Below are positions 1-8,144 of a DNA stretch of 64,000 bases, in pieces. The notes under the pieces are model-generated. The model did not search any database and was not told where the DNA came from. It was given only the letters and a program-made list of their open reading frames with translations. Numbering within the stretch: position 1 is the stretch's first letter; each line of letters opens with the position of its first letter. A program made the translations under genes and the position numbers. Source of the stretch: Rothia nasimurium (GTDB lineage: Bacteria; Actinomycetota; Actinomycetes; Actinomycetales; Micrococcaceae). Location of the stretch: NCBI RefSeq assembly GCF_004569295.1, contig NZ_SPQC01000006.1:19351-83350 (forward strand). Reading direction: 5' to 3'.

Positions 1-1390
1 CGCCAATCTGCTCCAGAGAGCCAACAATCTGCTCTTCGGTGTAGTCGATGCCAATGCGGCCTGCGGTGTAGTCGGCGGGCAGGGAGATGACGGTGGGCTC
101 GAAGCTGCCACCGGCGTCCGTCACACCCTCATCAACGGCTGCACCTGCCAGCTCAACCAGCAGGTCAACGGCGCGCTGGGCGGCAGCGGCCTGAATCTGA
201 GGGTCAACGCCGCGCTCAAAACGCTTGGACGCCTCAGATGAAAGCTTGTGGCGGCGGGCGGTGCGGGCGATGGAGACCTCGTCGAAACGGGCTGCCTCAA
301 TGACGATGCGGGTAGTTGAGTCAGAGACCTCGGTGGAAGCCCCGCCCATCACACCTGCCAGGCCGATAGGGCCGGATTCGTCGGTAATCAGCAGGTCTTC
401 GACGTTGAGCTCGCGCTCCTTCTCATCCAGGGTAGTGAGCTTCTCGCCAGCTTCGGCACGACGCACGGTGATGCCGCCTGCCAGCTTGTCTGCATCGTAG
501 AAGTGCAGGGGCTGGCCGGTTTCGAGCATGACGTAGTTGGAGATATCAACCGGCAGGGAGACAGAGCGGACGCCCGCCAGGCGCAGGCGGGAGGACATCC
601 AGGTGGGGACGGGGGCAGTTGCATCGACGCCGCTAACCGAGCGGGCAACGAAGCGGGTGACGCCGTCCTTACCGTGAATGGGAGCTGAGTCGGTCAGGGT
701 GACGGGCAGGCCCGCGCCGTTGACAGCGGGCGCCTTGGCGGCCAAGTCGAGGACGAAGTCATCAAAGTCGTTGCCGGTGGCGTGGCAGTATTCGCGGGCG
801 ATACCGCGAATAGAGAAGCCGTACCCGCGATCGGGGGTCACGTTGACTTCAGCAGCTTCGTCGTAGAGGCCCAGCAGCTCCATGGCGTCGGTGCCGACCT
901 CGGGGTCAAGCCCCAGAGTGGACAGCACCAGAATGCCGCCGTGGTCCTCACCGATGCCGAGCTCCTTGACAGAGGCGATCATACCGGCTGACTTGTGGCC
1001 GTAGGTCTTGCGGGCGGTAATAGCGAAGCCGCCAGGCAGTACAGCGCCGGGCAGGGTGACAACGACCTTGTCACCGGGCTTGAAGTTGTGGGCGCCGCAG
1101 ATAATGCCCTGCACGCCGGACTCTTCAATGCCCTTACCGGTCAGAGTCTGCTTCTGCCCCTCGGGCACAACGCGCACCTGGCACCAGTTAACGGTCTTAC
1201 CGTTGGAGTGGGTTTCAGGTTCCATCGAGAGCACCTGACCCACCACGATGGGGCCGGTCAGCTCGTCGGTCGGGCGGTGAACGTCTTCTTCTTCAAGGCC
1301 AACCTTGACCAGGGTAGCCATAACGTCTTCGGCGCTTGCGTCGGCCGGAACGGGTGCGTATTCACGCAGCCAGGAAAGGGGTACGCGCAT
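1..1390 (-). CDS. pheT: Phenylalanyl-tRNA synthetase beta subunit (3' part cut by window edge)
   Basis: Beta chain of the (alpha-beta)2 enzyme that charges tRNA-Phe with phenylalanine in the cytoplasm. About 463 N-terminal residues are present and the frame runs open through position 1, so the C-terminal part (B5 remainder, catalytic-like and anticodon-binding domains) lies outside. Visible: start MRVPLSWLREY typical of bacterial PheT, an EMAP/OB-type tRNA-binding region at about residues 45-155 (motif GIICGAHNF), then the B3/B4 editing region with ARRHKLSSEASKRFERGVD near residue 400. The ATG at 1388-1390 follows the pheS stop by three bases, so pheS and pheT form one transcript and are probably translationally coupled. 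Identification is secure. Confidence 0.97.
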   Translation of the reverse strand, partial: MRVPLSWLREYAPVPADASAEDVMATLVKVGLEEEDVHRPTDELTGPIVVGQVLSMEPETHSNGKTVNWCQVRVVPEGQKQTLTGKGIEESGVQGIICGAHNFKPGDKVVVTLPGAVLPGGFAITARKTYGHKSAGMIASVKELGIGEDHGGILVLSTLGLDPEVGTDAMELLGLYDEAAEVNVTPDRGYGFSIRGIAREYCHATGNDFDDFVLDLAAKAPAVNGAGLPVTLTDSAPIHGKDGVTRFVARSVSGVDATAPVPTWMSSRLRLAGVRSVSLPVDISNYVMLETGQPLHFYDADKLAGGITVRRAEAGEKLTTLDEKERELNVEDLLITDESGPIGLAGVMGGASTEVSDSTTRIVIEAARFDEVSIARTARRHKLSSEASKRFERGVDPQIQAAAAQRAVDLLVELAGAAVDEGVTDAGGSFEPTVISLPADYTAGRIGIDYTEEQIVGSLEQIG

Positions 1391-1393
1391 GGG

Positions 1394-2527
1394 TTAGATC
1401 TCCATCTTGAACTGCTGTGAGAAACGGACGTCGCCTTCAATCATGTCGCGCATATCCTGTACGCCGTTGCGGAACATGAGGGTACGTTCGATGCCCATAC
1501 CAAAAGCGAAACCTGAGTAAACTTCGGGGTCAACACCGGCTGCTCGCAGCACGTTGGGGTTAACCATGCCGCAGCCGCCCCACTCAATCCAGCGGGGGCC
1601 ACCCTTGGCGTCCGGGTGCCAGACATCCAGCTCAGCCGAGGGCTCAGTGAAGGGGAAGTAGTTGGGGCGCAGACGAATCTTTGCCTCTTCACCGAACATG
1701 GCACGGGCCATGTGCTCCAGGGTGCCCTTAAGGTCAGCCATGGTCAGGCCCTTATCGACGGCCAGGCCCTCAATCTGGTGGAAGACCGGGGTGTGGGTGG
1801 CATCGAGCTCGTCGGTGCGGTAGACCTGGCCGGGGCAGACCACATACAGGGGCAGGTCACGAGACAGCAGGGAACGCATCTGCACCGGTGAGGTGTGAGT
1901 ACGCAGCATCAGGTGGGCGCTAGTGGGCTCCACGAAGAAGGTATCCTGCAGCTCACGAGCCGGGTGGTCAGGCTTGAAGTTCAGCGAATCAAAGTTGTAC
2001 CACTCTGACTCGAGTTCGGGGCCGTCGGCAATCTCCCAGCCCATGCCCACGAAGATATCGCACATCTGCTCCTGCAGGACGCTGATGGGGTGGCGACCAC
2101 CGATACGACGGCGAGGAGTGTGGGCAGTGACGTCCACAGCCTCTTCAATCAGGATGCGAGCGTCGCGCTCTTCTTCCAGCTCAGCGTTACGGGCCTCAAG
2201 AGCCTTAGTCAGGCGTCCGCGCGCCTGACCCATGAGCTTACCCACCTCAGCCTTGTGCTCCTTACGCAGATCACGCATCTGCTTATTAGCCAGGGTGAAG
2301 CCAGCCTTATCGCCGGTGAAATCCAGGCGCACGCGCTTAAGTTCTTCGAAGTCAGCGGTTTTTTCAGCGATTTCCTTCTGCGCACGCTCAAACTCGGCGG
2401 TGAAGGCTTCGCGGACGGCCGCCAGACCGTTCTCGGGGTCTTTTTCTAGAATGGCGCGAATGTTAGCCAGCACCTGGAAGGGTGTGGGGTTCTCAGGCAC
2501 CTCGGGCAAAGAATCAGTCATCTGCAC
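1394..2527 (-). CDS. pheS: Phenylalanyl-tRNA synthetase alpha subunit
   Basis: Catalytic subunit of PheRS, 377 aa. The N-terminal coiled-coil arm (about residues 20-130, rich in E, K and R) is followed by the class II core: motif 2 [12 protein letters not shown] near residue 210 and motif 3 [13 protein letters not shown] ending near residue 351. Length is slightly above the usual 340-360 because of the N-terminus. The ATG at 2525-2527 has an upstream GAAGAGAAG ribosome-binding site on the minus strand. Together with pheT it forms the leftmost transcript. A short hairpin lies in its leader (2552-2568). Confidence 0.98.
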   Translation of the reverse strand: MQMTDSLPEVPENPTPFQVLANIRAILEKDPENGLAAVREAFTAEFERAQKEIAEKTADFEELKRVRLDFTGDKAGFTLANKQMRDLRKEHKAEVGKLMGQARGRLTKALEARNAELEEERDARILIEEAVDVTAHTPRRRIGGRHPISVLQEQMCDIFVGMGWEIADGPELESEWYNFDSLNFKPDHPARELQDTFFVEPTSAHLMLRTHTSPVQMRSLLSRDLPLYVVCPGQVYRTDELDATHTPVFHQIEGLAVDKGLTMADLKGTLEHMARAMFGEEAKIRLRPNYFPFTEPSAELDVWHPDAKGGPRWIEWGGCGMVNPNVLRAAGVDPEVYSGFAFGMGIERTLMFRNGVQDMRDMIEGDVRFSQQFKMEI

Positions 2528-2551
2528 TTCTCTTCACATTGTGGGCGAAAC

Positions 2552-2568
2552 GGGCGCTTACCGCGCCC
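2552..2568 (-). promoter_or_regulatory. Hairpin in pheS 5' leader
   Basis: A perfect 6-bp stem, GGGCGC with GCGCCC around a 5-base loop, lies 25-41 bases upstream of the pheS ATG. It has no uridine tail, so it is not a simple terminator. No Phe-rich leader peptide or T-box signature was found around it, so a regulatory role is only a possibility. Confidence 0.35.
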
Positions 2569-2594
2569 AGGGCATCAAGACAATAGTTTAGTGC

Positions 2595-2640
2595 AAAAAG
2601 GTGAAGCAGGCTCGCGCTCGCTGCAAGCCTACTTCACCTT
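2595..2640 (-). terminator. Rho-independent terminator after the small membrane gene
   Basis: On the minus strand AAGGTGAAG...CTTCACCTT forms a long imperfect stem (arms 2626-2640 and 2598-2612) followed by TTTTTGC. The upstream arm overlaps the stop codon of the gene ending at 2634. It separates that gene from pheST. Confidence 0.7.
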
Positions 2641-2909
2641 ACCCTCGCGAAGAAAACCCGGGCACTAGGAGTGAAGGTCAGGGCAAGCCAGGTCAGGTTG
2701 GCTAGAGACCATACCAGAAACCCAGTCATAGCCATTAGACCGACAGCAGGAGGTGCAACCCAGATAAGTGAAAGAAGCGAAACAGTGCTGATGACGGTAC
2801 AGACAAACCCGAATAGGTTAGCAGCACCGGCTTTTTGACAGGTGCCGGTGCGGCGGATAACCCAGATATATAACAAGGAGGTGAGTGCAATTGAAATAAC
2901 AGCACTCAC
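2634..2909 (-). CDS. Small hypothetical membrane protein, start uncertain
   Basis: Not recognised. The frame is open up to 3035, but its first 40 or so residues would be encoded by a terminator hairpin (3002-3032) and do not look like protein. A GTG at 2907-2909 gives 91 aa with hydrophobic stretches around VVSAVISIALTSLLYIWV, FVCTVISTVSLLSLIWV and AVGLMAMTGFLVWSLANL, so probably three membrane helices. A strong AAAGGAGG (2939-2946) lies 29 bases before this GTG. It precedes a nine-codon ORF (2906-2935) whose TGA overlaps the GTG, which would allow coupled translation. Function unknown; a real gene is likely but not certain. Confidence 0.45.
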   Translation of the reverse strand: MSAVISIALTSLLYIWVIRRTGTCQKAGAANLFGFVCTVISTVSLLSLIWVAPPAVGLMAMTGFLVWSLANLTWLALTFTPSARVFFARVR

Positions 2910-3001
2910 AACTCCCCGTGAGCCACTGATATCATCAGCCTCCTTTCTTTTAGGGTAACGACCAGCCGGCCACGGTTCAAGATTATGAAGCTCGCACAGA
3001 A

Positions 3002-3032
3002 ATGGGCCCTCCGGTAGAACCAAAGGGCCCAT
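3002..3032 (-). terminator. Terminator-like hairpin
   Basis: Perfect 9-bp stem ATGGGCCCT / AGGGCCCAT just past the stop of the membrane gene at 3052. The tail on the minus strand is only TTT, so termination may be partial. Confidence 0.55.
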
Positions 3033-3051
3033 CACAGCTAGAAATTAAGGT

Positions 3052-3561
3052 CTAGCGCAGGATTGAAGAAACGGACTTGTTCGATACCACAACAATCCAG
3101 ACGATGGCCAGGACCAACCACAGAACGCAGAGTGCGACAACAATAATCGAAATATAGATTGCACCCAGCGCCGAGAAGGCTGCACCAAGAATTCCCAGAC
3201 CCGCGAAAACATAGCCGGTGATACGACCAGCTTTTTTGCGCTTGCTCATCAGACTGTATACCAATGCAAAGAGCGCCAGCCCAATGAGAACACCAACCAC
3301 CGTATAGACGGGATTCTGGTCAGTTGGAACAGTTTCCCCCAGCACATCAATAGTTGCAGGTGTAAGTACGTAACTCAGTGTCTGCATCAACAGGTAGACA
3401 ACAGCAGTAGCCAGCAGAATCATCTGCGAGAGCTTAAGCTTCTGCTCGGCATCAGGAGCGACCTGCGACTCAGGGCTAAAACCGGGCTGACCGCCCATAT
3501 ACATGGCTTGGGTGTCGTTCGGTGCGGAGTAATCATTAGTTCCGTAGGGTGTCTGCGACAT
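3052..3561 (-). CDS. Hypothetical multi-pass membrane protein
   Basis: 169 aa, family not recognised. The first 45 residues are polar and rich in G, P, Q and Y, as in cytoplasmic tails of many actinobacterial DUF4190-like proteins. Four hydrophobic segments follow: about 46-66, 86-105, 116-137 and 140-162, the last ending in a short basic tail. The ATG at 3559-3561 has an AGGTTTAG-type upstream sequence. It stands alone between two terminators and the divergent intergenic stretch before the NUDIX gene. No catalytic motif is visible. Confidence 0.6.
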   Translation of the reverse strand: MSQTPYGTNDYSAPNDTQAMYMGGQPGFSPESQVAPDAEQKLKLSQMILLATAVVYLLMQTLSYVLTPATIDVLGETVPTDQNPVYTVVGVLIGLALFALVYSLMSKRKKAGRITGYVFAGLGILGAAFSALGAIYISIIVVALCVLWLVLAIVWIVVVSNKSVSSILR

Positions 3562-3671
3562 GTCTAAACCTCCATGTAAAAGATATGTTGCGCACTACAT
3601 ATTATACCGGAGATAAAAGTCAGACACCTTATATTCGCGCTGAGGCAGGCTCTATTACGCTTCGCTACAGG

Positions 3672-4115
3672 TTAAGCGGCGCGGACGCTCGCCAGCAGCT
3701 CCTCGACAATAGGAAAGTCAGCGGGAATCCAGGGTAGCTCCAGCACCGTAGCATCAAGCTGAACCCAGCGTAACTCAGCGTGGTCTTGCAGGGCGGTGGC
3801 GCGTCCGTCCGCAATTTCTGCAAACCAGACCCGCATAGCGGCCTTCTCATTCAGCACCCAGCCCTGGGGGTGGGGACCAACGATTTCGATGCCGAGTCGG
3901 GCGGTGATGCCGAGCTCTTCGCGGAGTTCGCGCAGCAGGGCGTCCTCGCAGGTCTCTCCGGGTTCAACCTTGCCGCCGGGGAACTCCCACAGGCCCGCGA
4001 GCGCGGGCGGGGCAGAGCGTTGACCGACCAGCAGGCGGGTGGGGGTAGCCAGAGAATCGACGATGGCAGCCCCAACCACCTGCACCGGGTAGACGGTGTT
4101 GATGCGCTCCACCAC
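3672..4115 (-). CDS. NUDIX hydrolase, MutT-like
   Basis: Hydrolyses nucleoside diphosphates linked to another moiety; this short form resembles MutT-type 8-oxo-dGTP pyrophosphatases that sanitise the nucleotide pool. The full NUDIX box is present at residues 48-70: GKVEPGE...REL.EELGI fits G-x5-E-x7-REUxEExGU. The open frame extends upstream to 4283, but that extension is a shadow of the methyltransferase gene. A GTG at 4113-4115 overlapping the methyltransferase TAG gives 147 aa and starts directly at the conserved first strand (VYPVQVVGAAIV). The tight overlap suggests co-transcription. Exact substrate unknown. Confidence 0.85.
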   Translation of the reverse strand: MVERINTVYPVQVVGAAIVDSLATPTRLLVGQRSAPPALAGLWEFPGGKVEPGETCEDALLRELREELGITARLGIEIVGPHPQGWVLNEKAAMRVWFAEIADGRATALQDHAELRWVQLDATVLELPWIPADFPIVEELLASVRAA

Positions 4116-5050
4116 TAGTCGCCCTTGCGGTTCTGTGCCAGGGACGAGGCGAAGAGGCAGACGCCAGCTGCCATGCCGACGTTCAGCGACTCGGCAGCCC
4201 CGTGCAGGGGCACGGCCACGCGAAGAGAGGCGGCGGCTTTTTCTTCGTCGCTCAGGCCAGCCGCCTCGTTGCCGAAAAGCCACATGGTGGGCTTGGCCAG
4301 GTCGTACTTAACCTTCTTGCGCGGTTCGACGCCGTTGCGCAGGGCGAAGGCGGCGTCCTGTAGGTCGTCAAGGGAAACCCGGCCGTAGCCGTCCGCTGCG
4401 AGCACGCCGATGCCCTGGGCCTTGGCGTCTTCGGCGAAGTCTTCGAGGTCGATGCCCTGGATAACGGGCACATGGAAGAGGGAGCCTGCGGTGGAGCGCA
4501 CTGCCTTGGGGTTGTAGAGGTCAACTGCACCCTTGGTGGTGACGATGAGGTCAGCCCCGGCGGCGTCGGCGGCGCGCAGGATGGTGCCGGCATTGCCGGG
4601 GTCTTGAACGCGGGCCAGGACGGCAATGAGCTTGGGGTTGATGGCTCCCTCGCCCCAGATGTCGGAGGGGGCGATGTCGGTCTGGAAGGCGACGGCGATG
4701 ATGCCCTGGGGACTGACGGATTCTGCCATGGCGGCGAGGACGGGCTCAGTCACCATGCGCATGAAGACCTTGCGGCCGGGCTCGGGGGTGGGGGTGCCGT
4801 GGACGTCTTCGAGCAGGTCAACGATGTCGGGGTGACGGTCGAAGGCGCGCTCTGTGATGTAGACGGCGTCGAGCAGGGGCTTGACCTGGTGGGCCTTGAG
4901 GGCTTCGCGGACGGCCTGCGGCCCCTCAACCAGGAAGTGCCCGGTCTTGGTGCGGGCTGCCCGGGTGGCAAGCTTGGCGATGTCTTTGACACGGTCTGCC
5001 TGGGGGTTTTCCATGACAACGGGGGTGCTGAGGCGTTCTTTGAAGTCCAT
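4115..5050 (-). CDS. SpoU/TrmH-family RNA 2'-O-ribose methyltransferase
   Basis: 311-aa SPOUT methyltransferase acting on rRNA or tRNA ribose with S-adenosylmethionine. The N-terminal substrate-binding domain (VEGPQAVREAL near residue 42) is followed by the three SPOUT motifs: motif 1 DPGNAGTILRAADAAG near 150, motif 2 LFGNEAAGLS near 263, and motif 3 VPLHGAAESLNVGMAAGVC close to the C-terminus. These form the trefoil-knot cofactor site. In actinobacteria this gene usually sits between rplT and pheS; here a nitroreductase gene on the other strand has come between it and rplT. Downstream is the overlapping NUDIX gene. Confidence 0.93.
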   Translation of the reverse strand: MDFKERLSTPVVMENPQADRVKDIAKLATRAARTKTGHFLVEGPQAVREALKAHQVKPLLDAVYITERAFDRHPDIVDLLEDVHGTPTPEPGRKVFMRMVTEPVLAAMAESVSPQGIIAVAFQTDIAPSDIWGEGAINPKLIAVLARVQDPGNAGTILRAADAAGADLIVTTKGAVDLYNPKAVRSTAGSLFHVPVIQGIDLEDFAEDAKAQGIGVLAADGYGRVSLDDLQDAAFALRNGVEPRKKVKYDLAKPTMWLFGNEAAGLSDEEKAAASLRVAVPLHGAAESLNVGMAAGVCLFASSLAQNRKGD

Positions 5051-5180
5051 AGAATCTATTGTCTCACGGCTAGTTTGCTGGCCAGTCAGATTGTGGGGAA
5101 GGACGCTGTCAGCTGGAATAAACTCAATACCCCAGGTGTTAAGTAGTAGGCACTATAAACCAAACCGTAAGGAATGCCCC

Positions 5181-5846
5181 GTGCAGAACCAAGACATCAA
5201 GCAGCTCGTCTTCGACGCCGCCCACCGCCGCCGCGCCATCAAGTTCTTCGACCCCGAGAAGAAAATCAGCGATGACGACATCAACTACATCCTCGAAATT
5301 GCTCGCCTCTCCCCCAGCTCCGTCGGCGCTCAGGGCTGGCGTTTCGTCGTCCTTCAGAACCCCGAAATCCGTGAAGCGCTCAAGCCCTTCAGCTGGGGTG
5401 CAGCCCGCCAGCTAGACGGCGCAAGCCACTTCGTGCTACTTCTGGCTAACCGCGATATGCACCACGACGGCCCCCACCTGCAGGCCTCACTCGGTTTCCG
5501 CAATCTCTCCCCCGAAGAGCACGCTAAGGCCCTCGAAATTTACAAGAATTTCCAGGTCAACGACATGCAGCTGGACACCGACCGAGCCATCTTCGACTGG
5601 TCAGCCAAGCAAACCTACATCGCCCTGGGTAATATGATGACCGCAGCAGCCCTCATCGGTGTCGATTCCTGCCCCATTGAAGGTTTCAACGTCGATCAGG
5701 TTAATGCCCTGCTGACTGAACACGGCATCATCAACCCCGCGACCGAAAGCATCGCCAGCATGCTCGCTCTGGGCTACCGCGCAGAAGAACTCTCCTGGCC
5801 CCAGACCCGCAAGCCCGCCGAAGAGGTCATTACCTGGGTCAACTAA
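5181..5846 (+). CDS. Nitroreductase family protein (FMN-dependent)
   Basis: 221-aa flavin oxidoreductase of the NfsB/YodC-like nitroreductase fold, reducing nitro or quinone compounds with NAD(P)H. Visible: RRAIKFFDPEKKI (FMN phosphate contact), LSPSSVGAQGWRFVVLQNP near residue 45, and a C-terminal CPIEGF...LGYRAEE segment typical of the family. The GTG at 5181 has AAGGA seven bases upstream. An ATG at 5174 is out of frame. It is transcribed opposite to its neighbours and interrupts the usual rplT-TrmH-pheST order, so it is probably an insertion into that block. Physiological substrate unknown. Confidence 0.92.
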   Translation: MQNQDIKQLVFDAAHRRRAIKFFDPEKKISDDDINYILEIARLSPSSVGAQGWRFVVLQNPEIREALKPFSWGAARQLDGASHFVLLLANRDMHHDGPHLQASLGFRNLSPEEHAKALEIYKNFQVNDMQLDTDRAIFDWSAKQTYIALGNMMTAAALIGVDSCPIEGFNVDQVNALLTEHGIINPATESIASMLALGYRAEELSWPQTRKPAEEVITWVN

Positions 5847-5879
5847 CTAGACCCCAGCCCGTTTTCAACTTCAGGTAGC

Positions 5880-6080
5880 GCAGAAGCCCACACCACCGCC
5901 GTCCGCCCATGGACGAAAAGCGGGGTGGGCTTACCTGCACCAGTTTCAGCCGACCCTAGGAACCATGAACTGGTGTGGGCCGCGTTTCACGCTCACGGAC
6001 GTCCGCACTCAAAATCTGACTGTCCACCAGACTCTCGATGCGCCCATCATAGGCGTAGACACTGCGAGAATCTGGTGGGC
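5880..6080. other. Intergenic stretch with three successive long inverted repeats
   Basis: The 382 bases between the nitroreductase and rplT hold no convincing gene. Three imperfect palindromes lie in a row. About 5883-5932 pairs AAGCCCAC with GTGGGCTT around an inner GTCC/GGAC. About 5939-5974 pairs CACCAGTT with AACTGGTG. 6024-6079 pairs CCACCAGACTCTCG with CGAGAATCTGGTGG (13 of 14 pairs) around an inner CGCC/GGCG. The arms of the last two share CACCAG/CTGGTG. None has a uridine tail. They could be a repeat family, a structured RNA or a regulatory element. Confidence 0.5.
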
Positions 6081-6132
6081 ATTCGCTGCGCACCCGACGC
6101 TCCAGCCCCAACAGATACCGCAATAAATACAA

Positions 6133-6208
6133 GGACGCCGCCCCTCACTCCCCTGCCCAGGGGCAGGAAAGCGGGAGGCGGCGTCCGCACCCCACCTACT
6201 AGGTGGGG
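6133..6208 (-). terminator. Double hairpin downstream of rplT
   Basis: Two strong stems follow rplT: CCCCACCT/AGGTGGGG with a 3-base loop (6190-6208), and a 10-bp GGACGCCGCC/GGCGGCGTCC stem (6133-6186) enclosing a TGCCC/GGGCA hairpin. There is no uridine tail, so this is either a terminator without a U-tract, as is common in actinobacteria, or a 3'-end stabiliser. The GGCGTCCGC word discussed in the findings occurs here. Confidence 0.6.
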
Positions 6209-6228
6209 AAAGACAAACCTAAAAAGAC

Positions 6229-6612
6229 TTAGGCAGCCTTGGGAGCTGAAGTGTCCTCAGGCAGGTTGTTCTTAGCGATTTCAACCAGAGCTGAGAAAGC
6301 AGCAGGCTCGTTAACAGCCAGCTCAGCGAGCATACGACGGTCAACCTCAACCTCAGCAGCCTTCAGGCCCTGGATGAAGCGGTTGTAGGTCAGGCCCTCA
6401 GCGCGTGCAGCTGCGTTGATACGCTGGATCCACAGACGACGGAAGTCGCCCTTCTTCTTACGACGGTGGTCGTAGCTGTATACCAGTGAGTGAGTGACCT
6501 GTTCCTTAGCCTTACGGTAAAGGCGTGAACGCTGGCCACGGTAGCCTGATGCACGATCAAGGATTACTCGGCGCTTCTTGTGCGCGTTAACCGCGCGCTT
6601 CACACGTGCCAC
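6229..6612 (-). CDS. rplT: 50S ribosomal protein L20
   Basis: 127-aa large-subunit assembly protein that binds 23S rRNA. N-terminus [15 protein letters not shown] and the internal [16 protein letters not shown] and [16 protein letters not shown] blocks are diagnostic. Last gene of the infC-rpmI-rplT operon. The tail after residue 115 (EDTSAPKAA) is lineage-specific. Length is normal. Confidence 0.98.
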   Translation of the reverse strand: MARVKRAVNAHKKRRVILDRASGYRGQRSRLYRKAKEQVTHSLVYSYDHRRKKKGDFRRLWIQRINAAARAEGLTYNRFIQGLKAAEVEVDRRMLAELAVNEPAAFSALVEIAKNNLPEDTSAPKAA

Positions 6613-6726
6613 GTGTGTCTCCTAACGTCTATGTCCTACCCAGCTAAAAACTCTAGCGCTGGTGCAGGAGAGAAAATATCTACTTTTGGTGCGCCCTTTC
6701 AGGGCGAAGCTTCAAAAAGAAGGAGC

Positions 6727-6921
6727 TTACTTGCCCAGCATCTTCTTGATGACCTTAGCCTGACCGCCGGTTACGATCTGGTCAGAAGCCAGACGACGGG
6801 TCAGACGGGAGGACTTGTGCTCGAGGTAGTGGCGGCGGTTGGCCTGCTGGCGCTTAACCTTGCCAGTACCGGTGAGCTTGAAGCGCTTCTTAGCACCAGA
6901 GTGGGTCTTCTGCTTCGGCAT
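6727..6921 (-). CDS. rpmI: 50S ribosomal protein L35
   Basis: 64 aa beginning [20 protein letters not shown], the classical L35 start, with the conserved basic RRLASDQIV and KKMLGK end. The frame is open 21 codons further upstream, but the ATG at 6919-6921 is preceded by AAGGAGAATC and gives the family length. Middle gene of infC-rpmI-rplT. Confidence 0.98.
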   Translation of the reverse strand: MPKQKTHSGAKKRFKLTGTGKVKRQQANRRHYLEHKSSRLTRRLASDQIVTGGQAKVIKKMLGK

Positions 6922-7125
6922 GAGCCGATTCTCCTTACGTTCTACCCTCGCCCCGGTTACGGGGTGAGGAACTGAAAAACTCAACGTCCCCGGCGGGCGG
7001 GGAAGTTTTAAGGGTGTTCTGCCCGCCCACCGGTGCCCTTATCTTTCAATAAAAACAGCGGCAGAGCGAACGACGACCAAGCACGAAACCCTACACGAGC
7101 CCGCGCCTGGTTGTCTAAACAGCTC

Positions 7126-7776
7126 CTATTCGGCTGACGCCTGTGCCTTGAGCTCCTCGGGCATTGCATCTGCCAGGGAGTTAGTTACAGGGGTTGCCTC
7201 AGTGGTGTTGACGCGTTCGCGACCCTTGCGGCCACCTGACTTCTGGCTTTCACGGCGGGCTTCCTGCTTGCCGCGTAGCGGAGCAAGAACCATTACCATG
7301 TTGCGACCGTCGACGCGGGGGTTGGACTCTACGGTACCAACCTCGGTGAGGTCGTTTGCCATGCGTTCAAGCAGACGCACACCCATCTCGGGGCGCTGCT
7401 GTTCACGACCACGGAACTGAATCATAGCCTTGACCTTGTCACCGCCGGCGAGGAAACGACGTGCGTGCCCTACCTTGGTTTCGTAGTCATGGGTGTCAAT
7501 TTTGAGGCGGAAACGGATTTCCTTCAAAGAAGCGTTGACCTGCTTCTTTCGAGATTCACGTGCCTTGACTGCGGCTTCGTACTTGTACTTGCCGAAGTCC
7601 ATAAGCTTGCACACAGGCGGCTTAGCGTTGGGAGCAACCTCAACCAGGTCGAGGTCAGATTCCTGAGCAAGACGCAGTGCATCTTCTACGCGGACAATAC
7701 CGACCTGTTCACCGCCGGGGCCGACGAGTCGAACTTCCGGAACGCGAATGCGGTCGTTGATGCGTGGATCGCTAAT
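7126..7776 (-). CDS. infC: Translation initiation factor IF-3, AUU start codon
   Basis: IF-3 binds the 30S subunit, discriminates against non-canonical start codons and prevents subunit joining. The first in-frame ATG would remove the N-terminal domain; the reading frame carries [19 protein letters not shown], the conserved IF-3 start, further upstream. An ATT at 7774-7776, with AGGAG seven bases before it, is the obvious start and gives 216 aa. AUU starts on infC are known to permit autoregulation by IF-3 itself. The domain order is N-domain (about 1-75), linker helix around [16 protein letters not shown], then C-domain to about residue 170. The last 35 residues are a variable tail. Confidence 0.96.
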   Translation of the reverse strand: MSDPRINDRIRVPEVRLVGPGGEQVGIVRVEDALRLAQESDLDLVEVAPNAKPPVCKLMDFGKYKYEAAVKARESRKKQVNASLKEIRFRLKIDTHDYETKVGHARRFLAGGDKVKAMIQFRGREQQRPEMGVRLLERMANDLTEVGTVESNPRVDGRNMVMVLAPLRGKQEARRESQKSGGRKGRERVNTTEATPVTNSLADAMPEELKAQASAE

Positions 7777-8020
7777 GACAAAGCTCCTGTTGCTTGTGGT
7801 GGGGGTGTCCCCGTGAATTTCTGTGGGGGGTGAAAAAGCCCCCGGTTGCGGCTTGGCAAGCGGAGGCTTAGGTTACCTACCCAGGGTAAAGGCGCGGACG
7901 CCGGTAGTCGGCGCTGTGAGCCTTCGAAGGTTTCCCTCGCGGGAGCCTGGGGCTGACCCGGTCGCCAGAGTTGGCGGCAGCGGGTGGGAACTTAAGTTCC
8001 ACTTGCAAACAGCTCTTAAC
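7777..8020 (-). promoter_or_regulatory. Long GC-rich infC leader with several hairpins
   Basis: The 368 bases between infC and the divergent DUF1844 gene contain no ORF that looks real. On the minus strand a TAATGT hexamer at about 8019-8024 could be the -10 element, leaving a leader of roughly 235 bases. It begins near a perfect 14-base palindrome GGAACTTAAGTTCC (7987-8000), continues with GC-rich stems, and has a GGGGG(CTTTTTCA)CCCCC hairpin close to the start codon. Ribosomal-protein operons often have such autoregulatory leaders; I did not recognise a named family. Two copies of an 18-base word (starts 7894 and 8071) are also present. Confidence 0.45.
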
Positions 8021-8144
8021 ATTACTGGGTTAGGGGCTGTTTTTCAAGGGTTTGGGCTGTTTTTCTTGGGGCGGACGCCGGTGGTCGGGTTGAGTGTGAC
8101 GGGCGATTCACGCTCGGTGGGGTTGGTGTGAGATTCTAGTAACC

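Noticed and set aside
2910..3035. Long version of the membrane gene beginning at 3035
   Set aside because: Its first codons form one arm of a terminator hairpin and the translated part does not resemble a protein N-terminus.
4116..4283. Upstream extension of the NUDIX open frame
   Set aside because: Overlaps the methyltransferase C-terminus in another frame and is arginine-rich; the GTG overlapping the upstream stop is the better start.
5051..5070. Leaderless promoter for the TrmH-type methyltransferase
   Set aside because: TAGATT is only two bases before the ATG and GACAAT lacks the first T of a -10 box; evidence too weak.
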